A stretch of 64,000 nucleotides of DNA from Mangrovibacillus cuniculi (lineage in GTDB: Bacteria > Bacillota > Bacilli > Bacillales > R1DC41), in the NCBI RefSeq assembly GCF_015482585.1, contig NZ_CP049742.1:1787277-1851276 (forward strand). Reading direction: 5' to 3'. Below are positions 22,448 to 31,191 of this stretch, one piece after another. Both the position numbers and the translations under genes were made by a program. How positions within the stretch are numbered: the stretch's first letter is position 1; each line of letters opens with the position of its first letter. The notes beneath the pieces are model-generated. The model was not told the DNA's origin and did no database searches. It saw nothing but the letters and a program-made list of their open reading frames with translations.

Positions 22448-23218
22448 TTATACGTTATTGTCACTTCCAAAGAAGTTACGGAACATTTGGAACGTCGTAT
22501 CACGATTTAGTGCTGCAATAGAAGTTGTTAAAGGAATACCTTTCGGACAAGCTTGAACACAGTTTTGAGAGTTACCACAGTTCGCTAGTCCTCCGTCTCC
22601 CATAATTGCCTCTAAGCGCTCGTCTTTATTCATTGCACCGGTTGGATGTGCATTGAACAAACGAACTTGTGATAAAGGAGCAGGTCCAATGAAATTAGAC
22701 TTCTCATTTACATTTGGACAAGCCTCTAAACACACACCACAAGTCATACACTTAGAAAGTTCATAAGCCCATTGGCGCTTTTTCTCTGGCATACGAGGTC
22801 CAGGTCCAAGGTCATACGTCCCATCAATAGGAATCCAAGCCTTCACTTTCTTAAGTGAATCAAACATTCTACTTCTATCTACTTGTAAGTCACGAACAAC
22901 AGGGAACGTTTTCATTGGTTCTAAACGGATAGGTTGTTCTAACTTATCAATTAGTGCAGTACAAGATTGACGAGGTTTGCCATTAATCACCATCGAACAA
23001 GCACCACAAACTTCTTCTAAACATCCCATTTCCCAGTTTATCGGAGTTGTTTCTTTTCCATCCTTGTTCACTGGATTACGACGAATTTCCATTAATGCAG
23101 AAATTACGTTCATGTTAGGTCTGTAAGGTAAAACGAATTTTTCTTCATAAGGGGCTGAATCAGGTGTGTCTTGACGAACAACAATAAATTCAACCGTCTT
23201 TTTCGTTTCCGTCGCCAT
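22448..23218 (-). CDS. sdhB: succinate dehydrogenase iron-sulfur subunit
   Basis: A 256-residue subunit that passes electrons from the flavin to the membrane haem and menaquinone. Clusters are visible: 2Fe-2S (M-G-C-L-E-E-V-C-G-A-C then C), 4Fe-4S (C-M-T-C-G-V-C-L-E-A-C-P) and 3Fe-4S (C-G-N-S-Q-N-C-V-Q-A-C-P-K). Two bases follow the sdhA stop. It is the last gene of sdhCAB; ysmA begins about 90 bp downstream behind its own operator. Confidence 0.97.
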   Translation of the reverse strand: MATETKKTVEFIVVRQDTPDSAPYEEKFVLPYRPNMNVISALMEIRRNPVNKDGKETTPINWEMGCLEEVCGACSMVINGKPRQSCTALIDKLEQPIRLEPMKTFPVVRDLQVDRSRMFDSLKKVKAWIPIDGTYDLGPGPRMPEKKRQWAYELSKCMTCGVCLEACPNVNEKSNFIGPAPLSQVRLFNAHPTGAMNKDERLEAIMGDGGLANCGNSQNCVQACPKGIPLTTSIAALNRDTTFQMFRNFFGSDNNV

Positions 23219-23220
23219 GA

Positions 23221-24981
23221 TTAGTTATCCCCTTTCGCTTTAGAATAGTCACGCTTACGTGGTGAAATTAAAGAAGTATCAACTTCTTCATAATGGAAAA
23301 CAGGTGTATTATTCTCTGCATCAAAACGAGCCATCGTTGTTTTTAAGAAGTCCTCATCATTACGCTCAGGGAACTCAGGCTTGTAGTGTGCTCCACGACT
23401 TTCATCACGGTTTAAAGCACCGATTGTTACTACACGAGAAAGCTGTAACATGTGATCTAATTGTCTAGTGAATGTTGCACCTTGGTTACTCCACTTAGAA
23501 GTATCATGAATGTTAATATTTTTAAAACGCTCCATTAACTCTTGAATCTTTTCGTCCGTCTTCTTTAACTTGTCGTTATAACGAACTACTGTCACATTAT
23601 CCGTCATCCATTCTCCTAATTCTTTATGAAGAACGTATGCGTTTTCTGTTCCATCAAGCGTCATAATATCATTCCATTTTTGCTCTTCTTCTTTCACATG
23701 ACGATCAAAAACAGTGGAAGAAATATCTTCTGCAGTCTTATCTAGTCCTTTGATATACTTAACCGCGTTAGGTCCAGCGACCATACCACCGTAAATAGCT
23801 GATAATAGAGAGTTTGCTCCTAGTCGGTTTGCACCATGTTGTGAATAATCACATTCACCAGCAGCAAATAATCCTGGGATATTTGTCATTTGGTTATAAT
23901 CTACCCAAATACCACCCATTGAATAGTGAACTGCAGGGAAGATTTTCATTGGAAGTTTTCTAGGATCATCACCCATAAACTTCTCATAAATCTCTATGAT
24001 TCCGCCAAGCTTAACATCTAGTTCTTTTGGATCTTTATGAGAAAGATCTAAGTAAACCATGTTTTCGCCGTTAACACCTAGCTTTAAATCTACACACACA
24101 TGGAAAATTTCACGAGTAGCAATATCACGTGGTACTAAATTTCCATAGGCAGGGTATTTTTCTTCTAAGAAATACCAAGGCTTACCGTCTTTGTAAGTCC
24201 AAACACGACCACCTTCACCACGAGCAGATTCACTCATTAAGCGTAGCTTATCGTCACCAGGAATAGCAGTTGGATGAATCTGAATAAATTCTCCATTTGC
24301 ATAGTAAGCACCTTGTTGGTATACGATAGAAGCTGCAGCTCCTGTATTGATGACAGAGTTAGTTGATTTTCCGAAAATAATTCCAGGTCCACCAGTTGCC
24401 ATAATAACAGCATCTGCTTTGAACGTTTTAATTTCCATCGTACGTAGATCTTGACCTACGATACCGCGTGCTACTCCTTCGTCGTCTAAAACAACCCCAA
24501 GGAATTCCCAGCCTTCATATTTAGAAACAAGACCAGCAACTTCATATCTTCTAACTTGTTCATCTAGTGCATATAACAACTGCTGCCCAGTAGTAGCACC
24601 AGCAAATGCTGTACGGTGATGCTGTGTTCCACCAAAACGACGGAAGTCTAACAACCCTTCTGGAGTACGGTTAAACATAACTCCCATACGGTCTAATAAA
24701 TGAATAATTCCAGGTGCAGCTTCACACATTGCTTTTACAGGGGGCTGATTCGCTAAGAAATCTCCTCCATAAACTGTATCGTCAAAGTGTTCCCACGGAG
24801 AATCGCCTTCCCCTTTTGTATTTACCGCTCCATTTATACCACCCTGCGCACAAACTGAGTGGGAACGTTTCACCGGTACAAGTGAGAATAAATCAACTGG
24901 TGTACCAGTTTCTGCTATTTTAATCGTGGCCATTAGTCCAGCAAGTCCGCCACCTACAACGATTACTCTTTGTTTACCCAA
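23221..24981 (-). CDS. sdhA: succinate dehydrogenase flavoprotein subunit
   Basis: A subunit of about 586 residues oxidising succinate to fumarate with covalent FAD. N-terminal dinucleotide fold V-G-G-G-L-A-G-L-M-A; FAD-attachment histidine region K-R-S-H-S-V-C-A-Q-G-G-I-N-G; active-site H-P-T-A-I-P-G and R-G-E-G-G. I favour the TTG at 24981, eight bases after GGGAG; the GTG at 24990 overlaps that site. The C-terminus (E-V-D-T-S-L-I-S-P-R) is typical of Bacillus SdhA. Confidence 0.96.
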   Translation of the reverse strand: MGKQRVIVVGGGLAGLMATIKIAETGTPVDLFSLVPVKRSHSVCAQGGINGAVNTKGEGDSPWEHFDDTVYGGDFLANQPPVKAMCEAAPGIIHLLDRMGVMFNRTPEGLLDFRRFGGTQHHRTAFAGATTGQQLLYALDEQVRRYEVAGLVSKYEGWEFLGVVLDDEGVARGIVGQDLRTMEIKTFKADAVIMATGGPGIIFGKSTNSVINTGAAASIVYQQGAYYANGEFIQIHPTAIPGDDKLRLMSESARGEGGRVWTYKDGKPWYFLEEKYPAYGNLVPRDIATREIFHVCVDLKLGVNGENMVYLDLSHKDPKELDVKLGGIIEIYEKFMGDDPRKLPMKIFPAVHYSMGGIWVDYNQMTNIPGLFAAGECDYSQHGANRLGANSLLSAIYGGMVAGPNAVKYIKGLDKTAEDISSTVFDRHVKEEEQKWNDIMTLDGTENAYVLHKELGEWMTDNVTVVRYNDKLKKTDEKIQELMERFKNINIHDTSKWSNQGATFTRQLDHMLQLSRVVTIGALNRDESRGAHYKPEFPERNDEDFLKTTMARFDAENNTPVFHYEEVDTSLISPRKRDYSKAKGDN

Positions 24982-25029
24982 TTCTCTCACTCCCTTTTCT
25001 GACTACCAAACATTCATGCTCTCTATCTA

Positions 25030-25638
25030 TCACACGAATGCGAAAATTGCTCTAAGTCCAACTACACTCAATATTACGAAAAGACCCATAGTTACATAAG
25101 TCGAGATTAATTGAGATTTTGGTGATAACGTTAATCCCCAACTTACCCCGAAAGACCACAATCCATTTGCAAAGTGGAAGATTGCTGCAATCACTCCGAT
25201 TACATACCATACAACCATTAATGGATTACTCAAGATATTCTCCATCATTTGGAAATTAACTTCTGCTCCAAAAGCGGCAGCTACACGCGTTTCCCATACA
25301 TGCCATGTGATCCAAATAACAAGTAGAACACCTGTAATTCGTTGAAAAACGAACATCCAGTTTCGAAATGTACCAAAACGAGATGTATTATTTTTCGCAG
25401 TAAATGCAATGTAAATTCCGTAAACCGCGTGGAAAAGAAGAGGAAGAAAAATGATGAAAATTTCTAATGCGTACCTAAATGGAAGACTTTCCATAAAATG
25501 CGCAGCATCATTAAATGCTTGTTCACCCTTTGTAGCAAAGTGGTTAACTACTAAGTGCTGTGTAAGAAACAGACCAACTGGAATGACTCCGAGTAAAGAG
25601 TGAATTCTACGAAGCCAAAACTCTCGATTACCAGCCAT
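25030..25638 (-). CDS. sdhC: succinate dehydrogenase cytochrome b558 subunit
   Basis: A 202-residue membrane anchor with five transmembrane helices and haem-ligand histidines, e.g. R-I-H-S-L-L-G-V (about residue 13), T-Q-H-L-V-V-N-H (about 27-32), the HAVYGIYIA helix and W-H-V-W-E. It fixes SdhAB to the membrane and reduces menaquinone. First gene of the leftward sdhCAB operon, with a promoter about 110 bp upstream. Confidence 0.95.
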   Translation of the reverse strand: MAGNREFWLRRIHSLLGVIPVGLFLTQHLVVNHFATKGEQAFNDAAHFMESLPFRYALEIFIIFLPLLFHAVYGIYIAFTAKNNTSRFGTFRNWMFVFQRITGVLLVIWITWHVWETRVAAAFGAEVNFQMMENILSNPLMVVWYVIGVIAAIFHFANGLWSFGVSWGLTLSPKSQLISTYVTMGLFVILSVVGLRAIFAFV

Positions 25639-25743
25639 GATTTACCCCCTATTGTTCAGCAATTCTCAATCCCTACTAGAAATATTCCCCTCTTAATCTA
25701 GTAAAACGAGCGTTGAGATGAAGCCATTTTCTTTGTCATGTTC

Positions 25744-25772
25744 ATTGTACTCCCACTTGCTGGTACCGTCAA
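25744..25772 (-). promoter_or_regulatory. sdhCAB promoter with overlapping cre-like sequence
   Basis: Minus strand TTGACG, 17-bp spacer, TACAAT. The sequence at 25771-25786 (minus ATGTATACGTTTTCTT) matches the CcpA site consensus at 14 of 16 positions and abuts the -35, a plausible cause of glucose repression. The rest of the 25,638-26,027 gap is AT-rich leader plus the FadR-like box below. Confidence 0.6.
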
Positions 25773-25891
25773 GAAAACGTATACATAAAATAATTATTAT
25801 GTGCTAACTATTTTTAATATACTGATAACATATTATTTAATTGAAAAACCTTATCAATTATGAGGCTATATCACAAATTTTATATCTTACT

Positions 25892-25909
25892 AAAATGAGT
25901 ATTCATTCA
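25892..25909 (-). promoter_or_regulatory. FadR-like operator between yslB and sdhC
   Basis: Minus strand TGAATGAATACTCATTTT fits the FadR consensus at 16 of 18 positions, with the centre (ATAC) exactly right; only the last two bases differ. It lies about 120 bp upstream of the sdhC promoter and about 115 bp upstream of the yslB start. Confidence 0.45.
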
Positions 25910-26026
25910 CAAACATATCTTTCCATAGTCTAGAGCATATTCCCTATTTATTTCTTCCAATAAGTTATGGCTTAAGCTTAAAACACATATCGTGTATACT
26001 ATGGTTGGAAGAGAGGGGCATATACA

Positions 26027-26461
26027 ATGACAGTAGAAGAAAAACAAGAGGTTACCTCGCATCAAGTTTCTACTTTTGGAGTAGAATTACTTCGCGACGT
26101 TTTATTACCTGAAATCTTAGGTAAACACTCGGAAGAAGTAATGTATTGGTCTGGAAAACATCTAGCAAGAAAATTCCCCGTAGCAGACGAAGCAGAATTG
26201 GTCTCATTTTTTCATGAAGCAACTTGGGGATATTTAACAAAACAATCCGAAAGTCGAACGGGTGTTGTTTTTGAATGTTCAGGTGAATACATAGAAAAGA
26301 GACTTTCCTTAAAGGAGACACCGTCCTTCTCGTTAGAAGCGGGTTTCTTAGCGTTGCAGGTCGAGCAACAAGTGAAACGAAGAACAGAATCAACGTATAC
26401 GATTGAAAAGCGCAAGAAAAAAGTAACATTCACGTTGAAGTGGGAAGAATTCGTTAAATAA
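26027..26461 (+). CDS. yslB: YslB, DUF2507/V4R-like protein
   Basis: A 144-residue protein divergent from sdhC. The V4R-like fold is suggested by L-R-D-V-L-L-P-E-I-L-G, Y-W-S-G-K-H-L-A-R-K-F-P and the C-terminal F-L-A-L-Q-V-E-Q-Q. It probably binds a small hydrophobic ligand; its cellular role is unknown. The gene is conserved beside sdhC in Bacillus. A TATACT box lies about 30 bp upstream. Confidence 0.88.
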   Translation: MTVEEKQEVTSHQVSTFGVELLRDVLLPEILGKHSEEVMYWSGKHLARKFPVADEAELVSFFHEATWGYLTKQSESRTGVVFECSGEYIEKRLSLKETPSFSLEAGFLALQVEQQVKRRTESTYTIEKRKKKVTFTLKWEEFVK

Positions 26462-26504
26462 ATTTCTTTCTTACATAAGAAAAGTACATAATGCTTGTAC
26501 ATAA

Positions 26505-26544
26505 CACAAAAGGTACATTCAAAAAAACGAATGTACCTTTTGTG
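26505..26544 (+). terminator. terminator-like long hairpin after yslB
   Basis: Perfect 16-bp stem (CACAAAAGGTACATTC and complement) with an A-rich 8-nt loop, 44 bp after the yslB stop. The U-tract is short on the plus strand. Confidence 0.7.
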
Positions 26545-26599
26545 CGTCGAATTTTAATTTATAAAACTGCAGAATTAGCAACTTTGTAGATTATAACTT

Positions 26600-26870
26600 T
26601 GGGATTGGAGCGGAAGGGGGCGACTCCTACAGGAAAGGTGGGTTACTGAGACCCCCCAGGAGCGTTCGCAAAGTGATGCCGTGTCCAGCTGCAGGTGCGC
26701 AACCGCTCGGAAAAGTCCAAAAGCCCTCCGGTGGCTGAAGAGCTGCCTCCTCGGTCTTCCAAACTTTTCTGCCGCGGCTGAACGCGCGCCTTTCGCTTTT
26801 CGTAGTGGAAAGCGTCCCCCTGCAGCGGAAATCCCTGTGCAGTCACTTTTGGCTTTAGCCCCGGAATTTT
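26600..26870. repeat. GC-rich intergenic repeat with a second element nested in it
   Basis: The 425-bp gap between the convergent yslB and lysC genes holds a GC-rich block. Outer arms GCGGAAGGGGGCGACTCCT (26,611-26,629) and AAAGCGTCCCCCTGCAGCGG (26,810-26,829), with CCCCCCAGGAGCG after the left arm, match a repetitive type I know from many Bacillaceae genomes. Between them a segment beginning GTGTCCAGCTGCAGG (26,683) resembles a second recurrent type, with its own GAAAAGT/ACTTTTC arms. Open frames across it have no ribosome-binding site and are not credible genes. Confidence 0.65.
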
Positions 26871-26885
26871 TAAATTTTATTTAAT

Positions 26886-27383
26886 TCATACTGTCTCTTC
26901 CACAAACATATCTAATCCGAATGCAGTATGTAACACTCCTGCAGCTCGAAGCATGTCGTGCTCATCAATAACAGTAGATACTTTAATTTCAGATGTACTA
27001 ACCATCTTAATCACCATGCCATTTTCCGTTAACACATCAAACATTTGTGCAGCAACTCCAGGATTGGATGCCATACCAGAACCAACGATAGACACTTTTG
27101 CTAAACCAGATTCTAATTCTAATCCTGTAAATCCAATTTCATTCTCAGCAGTTTTCAGAATCGACTGCACTTCTTCAAGGTCTTCTGACTTGATAGAGAA
27201 AGAAACACTCGCTTCTTCTTTTTCTGTTAAACTCTGAATAATGATATCAACATTGATGAAATGTTTTGCTAACAAACTAAAGATGGAGGAAATTCCACTC
27301 CACTGAGCTTTAGGTCCTCTCACTGTTACACGAGTAATATCTTTTTCAAACGCTACCCCACGAACGACTAAATTCTGTTCCAT
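26886..27383 (-). CDS. lysC: aspartokinase II, beta subunit (internal in-frame start of lysC)
   Basis: B. subtilis LysC makes a second, smaller subunit from an internal start in the same frame. Here the ATG at 27383 (M-E-Q-N-L-V-V-R-G-V-A-F) has a strong GGAGG site eight bases upstream inside the coding region. It would give a 165-residue ACT-domain-only protein of the expected size. The signal is in the sequence; production is inferred by analogy. Confidence 0.8.
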   Translation of the reverse strand: MEQNLVVRGVAFEKDITRVTVRGPKAQWSGISSIFSLLAKHFINVDIIIQSLTEKEEASVSFSIKSEDLEEVQSILKTAENEIGFTGLELESGLAKVSIVGSGMASNPGVAAQMFDVLTENGMVIKMVSTSEIKVSTVIDEHDMLRAAGVLHTAFGLDMFVEETV

Positions 27384-28118
27384 TTCCGCTTCCTCCTTAA
27401 TCTTCGTTCCTTCTTCTTCCACCATACTAGATCTAACTTCTAACGTTACATCGTAGTTCTTTGCATATTCCACTGCTCTTGGATGTAAAACGCCCGCACC
27501 AAGATGAGCTAGTTCTAACATTTCATCATACGAAATTTGACTTAATTTACGTGCTTTTGCAACATATCTAGGATCGGTTGTGTAAACGCCGGTAACATCT
27601 GTATAAATGTCACACCTGTCAGCTTCTAGTGCTGCAGCCAGTGCAACTGCTGTTGTATCCGAACCACCACGTCCTAATGTAGTTAATTCCGCTTGTTCCG
27701 TCATCCCTTGGAAACCAGCTACAACTACCACTTTCCCTTCCTTTAGAGCATTTTGTATACGGATTGGCTCAATTGAGGAAATTCGAGCATTACCATGTAC
27801 CGCCTCTGTTCGCATACCTGCTTGCCATCCCGTGAAAGAAATCGCATCTTGGTCCATTTGTTGCAATGCCATTGTTAGTAAGGAAATTGTCACTTGCTCC
27901 CCTGTCATTAGAAGCATATCCATTTCTCTTTTCGAAGGTTGGTCTGTAATTTGTTGTGCTAGCGATACCAGTTCATCTGTTGTCTTTCCCATCGCAGACA
28001 CAACAACTACTACGTCATGACCATTTTGTTTTTCTTGTATTACTCTACGTGCCACATTTTGGATTCTTTCTACAGACCCAACAGAAGTTCCGCCAAACTT
28101 TTGAACAATAAGTCCCAT
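26886..28118 (-). CDS. lysC: aspartokinase II, alpha subunit
   Basis: A 410-residue kinase making aspartyl phosphate for lysine, diaminopimelate, threonine and methionine. N-terminal V-Q-K-F-G-G-T-S-V-G-S substrate motif; G-R-G-G-S-D-T-T-A (ATP/aspartate site); two C-terminal ACT domains (about 265-400) for lysine feedback. The ATG at 28118 has a GAGGAGG site; the upstream in-frame codons are not needed. The gene follows a lysine riboswitch. An internal start gives the beta subunit. Confidence 0.96.
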   Translation of the reverse strand: MGLIVQKFGGTSVGSVERIQNVARRVIQEKQNGHDVVVVVSAMGKTTDELVSLAQQITDQPSKREMDMLLMTGEQVTISLLTMALQQMDQDAISFTGWQAGMRTEAVHGNARISSIEPIRIQNALKEGKVVVVAGFQGMTEQAELTTLGRGGSDTTAVALAAALEADRCDIYTDVTGVYTTDPRYVAKARKLSQISYDEMLELAHLGAGVLHPRAVEYAKNYDVTLEVRSSMVEEEGTKIKEEAEMEQNLVVRGVAFEKDITRVTVRGPKAQWSGISSIFSLLAKHFINVDIIIQSLTEKEEASVSFSIKSEDLEEVQSILKTAENEIGFTGLELESGLAKVSIVGSGMASNPGVAAQMFDVLTENGMVIKMVSTSEIKVSTVIDEHDMLRAAGVLHTAFGLDMFVEETV

Positions 28119-28210
28119 TATTTCTCCTCCTCGATACTTTCCCATCTCATTTCAACCGTGCTAACGTTTTTATAAACAAAGGGTACTAAAATTATCCTGG
28201 TCACTTCCCA

Positions 28211-28245
28211 ATAGAAAAGGCCATGAGTATGCGCTACTCATGGCC
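28211..28245 (-). terminator. lysine riboswitch expression-platform terminator
   Basis: Perfect 11-bp stem (GGCCATGAGTA/TACTCATGGCC, 5-nt loop) and TTTT on the minus strand, between the aptamer and lysC. Confidence 0.88.
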
Positions 28246-28261
28246 TGAATGATAAAATCTA

Positions 28262-28440
28262 TTGTCAGGTGTGATAGCACTCCAAGGTCAGCCCTTGACA
28301 GTAAATAGCTTATTCAGCGTTTTACCAGAAACAGTAGTGATAAGTTCTTTGTTTCTTCGGCGATCATGCCTTTCCCTGTTTTTCTTCGAAGCTTATCCTT
28401 CTCCAAACAAGTACTTTTCATTTCTCGCACCTCTATCTAC
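28262..28440 (-). ncRNA. lysine riboswitch (L box) controlling lysC
   Basis: The lysC leader contains conserved L-box blocks in order on the minus strand: GATAGAGGTGCGAG at the 5' side, GGAGAAGGAT, ATCGCCGAAG, TGTTTCTGG, a GGGCTGACC block and GGAGTGCTATC at the 3' side, whose CTATC pairs with the first GATAG to close P1. It is followed by an intrinsic terminator. Lysine binding should favour the terminator and stop lysC transcription. Confidence 0.93.
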
Positions 28441-28475
28441 ACAAATGTGTAAATGTTATATGAAATTTGTGTTTG

Positions 28476-28504
28476 ATTATAGCACGGATAAAATTAACTG
28501 ACAA
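28476..28504 (-). promoter_or_regulatory. lysC sigma-A promoter
   Basis: Minus strand TTGTCA, 17-bp spacer, TATAAT, about 35 bp upstream of the riboswitch aptamer and almost touching the uvrC stop codon. Confidence 0.85.
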
Positions 28505-28506
28505 TG

Positions 28507-30288
28507 CTAATCCTGAAGTTTCTCAAAAACTTTTTCTGCAACATTTGTAGGCAGTCCTGCTCGCTGTAAATCTTCTAAAGTCGCTTCCTTCATTTTCTTA
28601 ATGGATCCAAAGGTTTTTAGGAGCTGCTTTTTACGAGTTGGTCCCACACCTGGAATATCGTCTAGGATAGATTGAAATGCTGATTTACCTCGAACTTGTC
28701 GGTGAAAAGTAATCGCAAATCGATGCACTTCATCTTGTATACGTTGAAGTAAATAAAACGCTTGGCTGTTTCTATCCAAGGGTACAATTTCTAATGGGTT
28801 TCCAAACAATAATTGAGAAGTTTGATGTTTATCATCTTTGGCTAGCCCAGCAATAGGAATCCAGAGCCCTAACTCATCTTCTATTACTTCTCGTGCAGCT
28901 TCGATTTGTCCTTTCCCACCATCAATTAGGATTAAATCAGGCAAGGGTTTTTCTTCTTTTAAAAGCCTAGAGTACCTTCTTCGAACAACTTCTCGCATAG
29001 AACCGTAATCATCTGGCCCTTCCACCGTTTTAATTTTAAATTTTCTATAATCACTCTTTGCTGGTTTACCATCTAAAAATACAATCATAGCAGAAACAGC
29101 ATCAGAACCTTGGATATTAGAATTATCAAATGCTTCAATTCGGGTTGGTGTTGCAATACCCATTTTTTCACCAAGTGTGTCTATTGCTTTAATCGTTCGT
29201 TCCTCATCTCGCTCAATAAGAGAGAATTTATCAGATAGAGCACCTTGTGCATTTTTAATCGCAAGTTCCACCAGTTCTTTTTTCTTCCCAATTTGCGGTT
29301 GAACTATTTTTACTTCCATAAACTTCTCCGCAAGCTCTTTATCAATTGTTTTAGGAAGATAGATCTCTTTAGGCTTAATATGATTTGCTTTTGTGTAGAA
29401 TTGACCTAAAAATGTTAAGAATTCAGATTCTGGCTCATCATATATCGGAAAAACAGAAACATCTCTTTCAATGAGCTTTCCTTGTCTAACAAAGAATACT
29501 TGTACACACATCCATCCTTTGTCGACCGCAAAACCAAATACATCACGATCTACTAAGTCTGTCATCGTCATTTTTTGTTTCTCCATTGTTGCCTCTATAT
29601 GCACAATTTGGTCACGATATTCTTTTGCTCGTTCGAACTCTAAATTTTCCGCTGCTGATTGCATTTTGGTTTGTAGTTCTTTTTTAATTTCTGTATGCCC
29701 ACCATTCAGAAACCTTGCAATTTCATCAATCATAGATTTGTATGTTGTTTGTTCTACGTCTTTTACACAAGGAGCTAAACATTGACCAATATGATAATAC
29801 AAACAAACCTTATCTGGTAGTGTAGTACACTTACGAAGTGGATATAGTCTGTCTAATAACTTTTTTGTTTCATTAGCGGATTGCGCATTTGGGTATGGTC
29901 CGAAGTATCGTGCCTTATCTTTTTTTACCTTCCGTGTTGTAACTAGTCTAGGATGTCGTTCATTGGTAATTTTTATAAAAGGATAGCTTTTGTCGTCCTT
30001 TAACATAATGTTATAACGAGGATCGTACTTTTTAATTAAGTTCATTTCTAGTATTAGTGCTTCAATATCAGAAGAGACCATAATGTATTCAAAATCTTCT
30101 ATTTCACTAACCAGTCGTTGCGTCTTTCCATCGTGACTTCCTGTGAAATAAGATCTAACTCTGTTCTTTAATACTTTGGCTTTCCCAACATATATAACCG
30201 TTCCCTGACGATCCTTCATGAGGTAGCAACCTGGTTGATCAGGAAGAATCGCTAATTTATTTTTCAGGTGTTCATTCACAAAACTCAC
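28507..30288 (-). CDS. uvrC: excinuclease ABC subunit C
   Basis: A 593-residue nucleotide-excision-repair nuclease that makes both incisions around a lesion bound by UvrB. Domains in order: GIY-YIG (about 15-95; [16 protein letters not shown]), a Cys-rich region (C[12 protein letters not shown]), UVR motif binding UvrB (about 198-230), the RNase H-like UvrC domain (D-N-S-N-I-Q-G) and C-terminal helix-hairpin-helix pair ([13 protein letters not shown]). Full length. Monocistronic or with read-through from trxA. Confidence 0.97.
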   Translation of the reverse strand: MSFVNEHLKNKLAILPDQPGCYLMKDRQGTVIYVGKAKVLKNRVRSYFTGSHDGKTQRLVSEIEDFEYIMVSSDIEALILEMNLIKKYDPRYNIMLKDDKSYPFIKITNERHPRLVTTRKVKKDKARYFGPYPNAQSANETKKLLDRLYPLRKCTTLPDKVCLYYHIGQCLAPCVKDVEQTTYKSMIDEIARFLNGGHTEIKKELQTKMQSAAENLEFERAKEYRDQIVHIEATMEKQKMTMTDLVDRDVFGFAVDKGWMCVQVFFVRQGKLIERDVSVFPIYDEPESEFLTFLGQFYTKANHIKPKEIYLPKTIDKELAEKFMEVKIVQPQIGKKKELVELAIKNAQGALSDKFSLIERDEERTIKAIDTLGEKMGIATPTRIEAFDNSNIQGSDAVSAMIVFLDGKPAKSDYRKFKIKTVEGPDDYGSMREVVRRRYSRLLKEEKPLPDLILIDGGKGQIEAAREVIEDELGLWIPIAGLAKDDKHQTSQLLFGNPLEIVPLDRNSQAFYLLQRIQDEVHRFAITFHRQVRGKSAFQSILDDIPGVGPTRKKQLLKTFGSIKKMKEATLEDLQRAGLPTNVAEKVFEKLQD

Positions 30289-30396
30289 CTCTTCATTACC
30301 AAATATATGTTCTTATATTGTGCCTGATTTAGTGGATTTTCACAATAGGATTTGGTTGCCTACTATTTTTTACTAACTAAAATAAACAGAAAGAAA

Positions 30397-30428
30397 AAGC
30401 TACTAGAAGCAAATGCCCCTAGTAGCTT
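30397..30428 (-). terminator. terminator after trxA
   Basis: AAGCTACTAG/CTAGTAGCTT, ten base pairs, T-rich on both sides, so it can work in both directions. Confidence 0.88.
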
Positions 30429-30435
30429 TTTTGAA

Positions 30436-30750
30436 TTATGCGTGTTTAGAAACAAGTTCCGCTAATGCTTCTTTTGGTTGATAACCAATAACTTTATCAA
30501 CGATTTCGCCATCCTTCATAAGGATTAACGTTGGAATACTCATAACACCATACTTCCCTGCAGTTTCTTGGTTTTCGTCTACATCGACTTTTACGATTTT
30601 AACTTTTTCACCAAGTTCCGCATCTAATTCTTCTAGTACTGGAGCGATCATTTTACAAGGTCCACACCAAGGTGCCCAGAAATCCGCTAGTACTAAACCT
30701 TCGTTTGTTTCTGTTGTGAATGTTTGATCCGTTGCATTTGTAATTGCCAT
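30436..30750 (-). CDS. trxA: thioredoxin
   Basis: A 104-residue redox carrier with the active-site W-A-P-W-C-G-P-C-K-M at residues about 25-34 and the cis-proline loop S-I-P-T-L. It reduces protein disulfides and ribonucleotide reductase using thioredoxin reductase. Essential in B. subtilis. Single-gene unit with a TATACT box 40 bp upstream and a strong terminator. Confidence 0.97.
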   Translation of the reverse strand: MAITNATDQTFTTETNEGLVLADFWAPWCGPCKMIAPVLEELDAELGEKVKIVKVDVDENQETAGKYGVMSIPTLILMKDGEIVDKVIGYQPKEALAELVSKHA

Positions 30751-30904
30751 TTTACGTTACCTCCTTGAATTGAAACTGGTTACAGTATACCATTATTTTT
30801 TTTTCCTATGCGACAATTTTGCTCACATTTTGTAACCACTATCTTAAAGTCTTCATGTTACTTTACCCGTTTTTTTATTAGTTTAAGCATTGTTAAGTAG
30901 AAAT

Positions 30905-31145
30905 GCTAGATAAGTGCTCCGCGACATTTTGTTGCTTAGACTAAGCAAAGAGCAGGCCACTTCACGTGGCCAACGCCTAGTTGTCGCGTCGTTAAACCGT
31001 AGTCATTAGAGGGCACTACGCTAAGAGCAGGCCACTTCACGTGGCCAACGCCTAGTTGTCGCCGTAAATCTTAGACATTAGAGGGCACTACGCTAAGGGC
31101 AGGCCACATCACGTGGCCAACGCCTAGTTGTCGCGTCACGCGACA
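30905..31145. repeat. three-copy structured repeat between trxA and etfA
   Basis: Within the 442-bp gap, a block of about 38 bp (GCAGGCCAC ... GTGGCC ... CGCCTAGTTGTCGC) occurs three times, starting at 30,950, 31,025 and 31,097, a spacing of 75 and 72 bp. Copies two and three also share the leader CATTAGAGGGCACTACGC. Each copy folds into GGCCAC-TTCAC-GTGGCC, and GCGACA upstream can pair with TGTCGC downstream. No reading frame is credible. Copies differ by a few bases, mostly outside the stem. Confidence 0.8.
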
Positions 31146-31182
31146 AAAAGAAGATGAAGCATCAATTGATACTTCATCTTTA
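31146..31182 (-). terminator. terminator of the fadR-fadB-etfB-etfA operon
   Basis: Long palindrome AAGATGAAG-ATCAATTGAT-CTTCATCTT with TTTTT following on the minus strand, 10 bp after the etfA stop. Confidence 0.85.
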
Positions 31183-31191
31183 TGCTTTCCC

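Noticed and set aside
26643-26884. Frames of 67 aa on both strands in the GC-rich gap
   Set aside because: They come from repeat DNA with few stop codons; no translation signals and no sensible protein.
27607-28020. 137-aa plus-strand frame antisense to lysC
   Set aside because: Shadow of a real gene; serine/threonine-rich translation with no ribosome-binding site.
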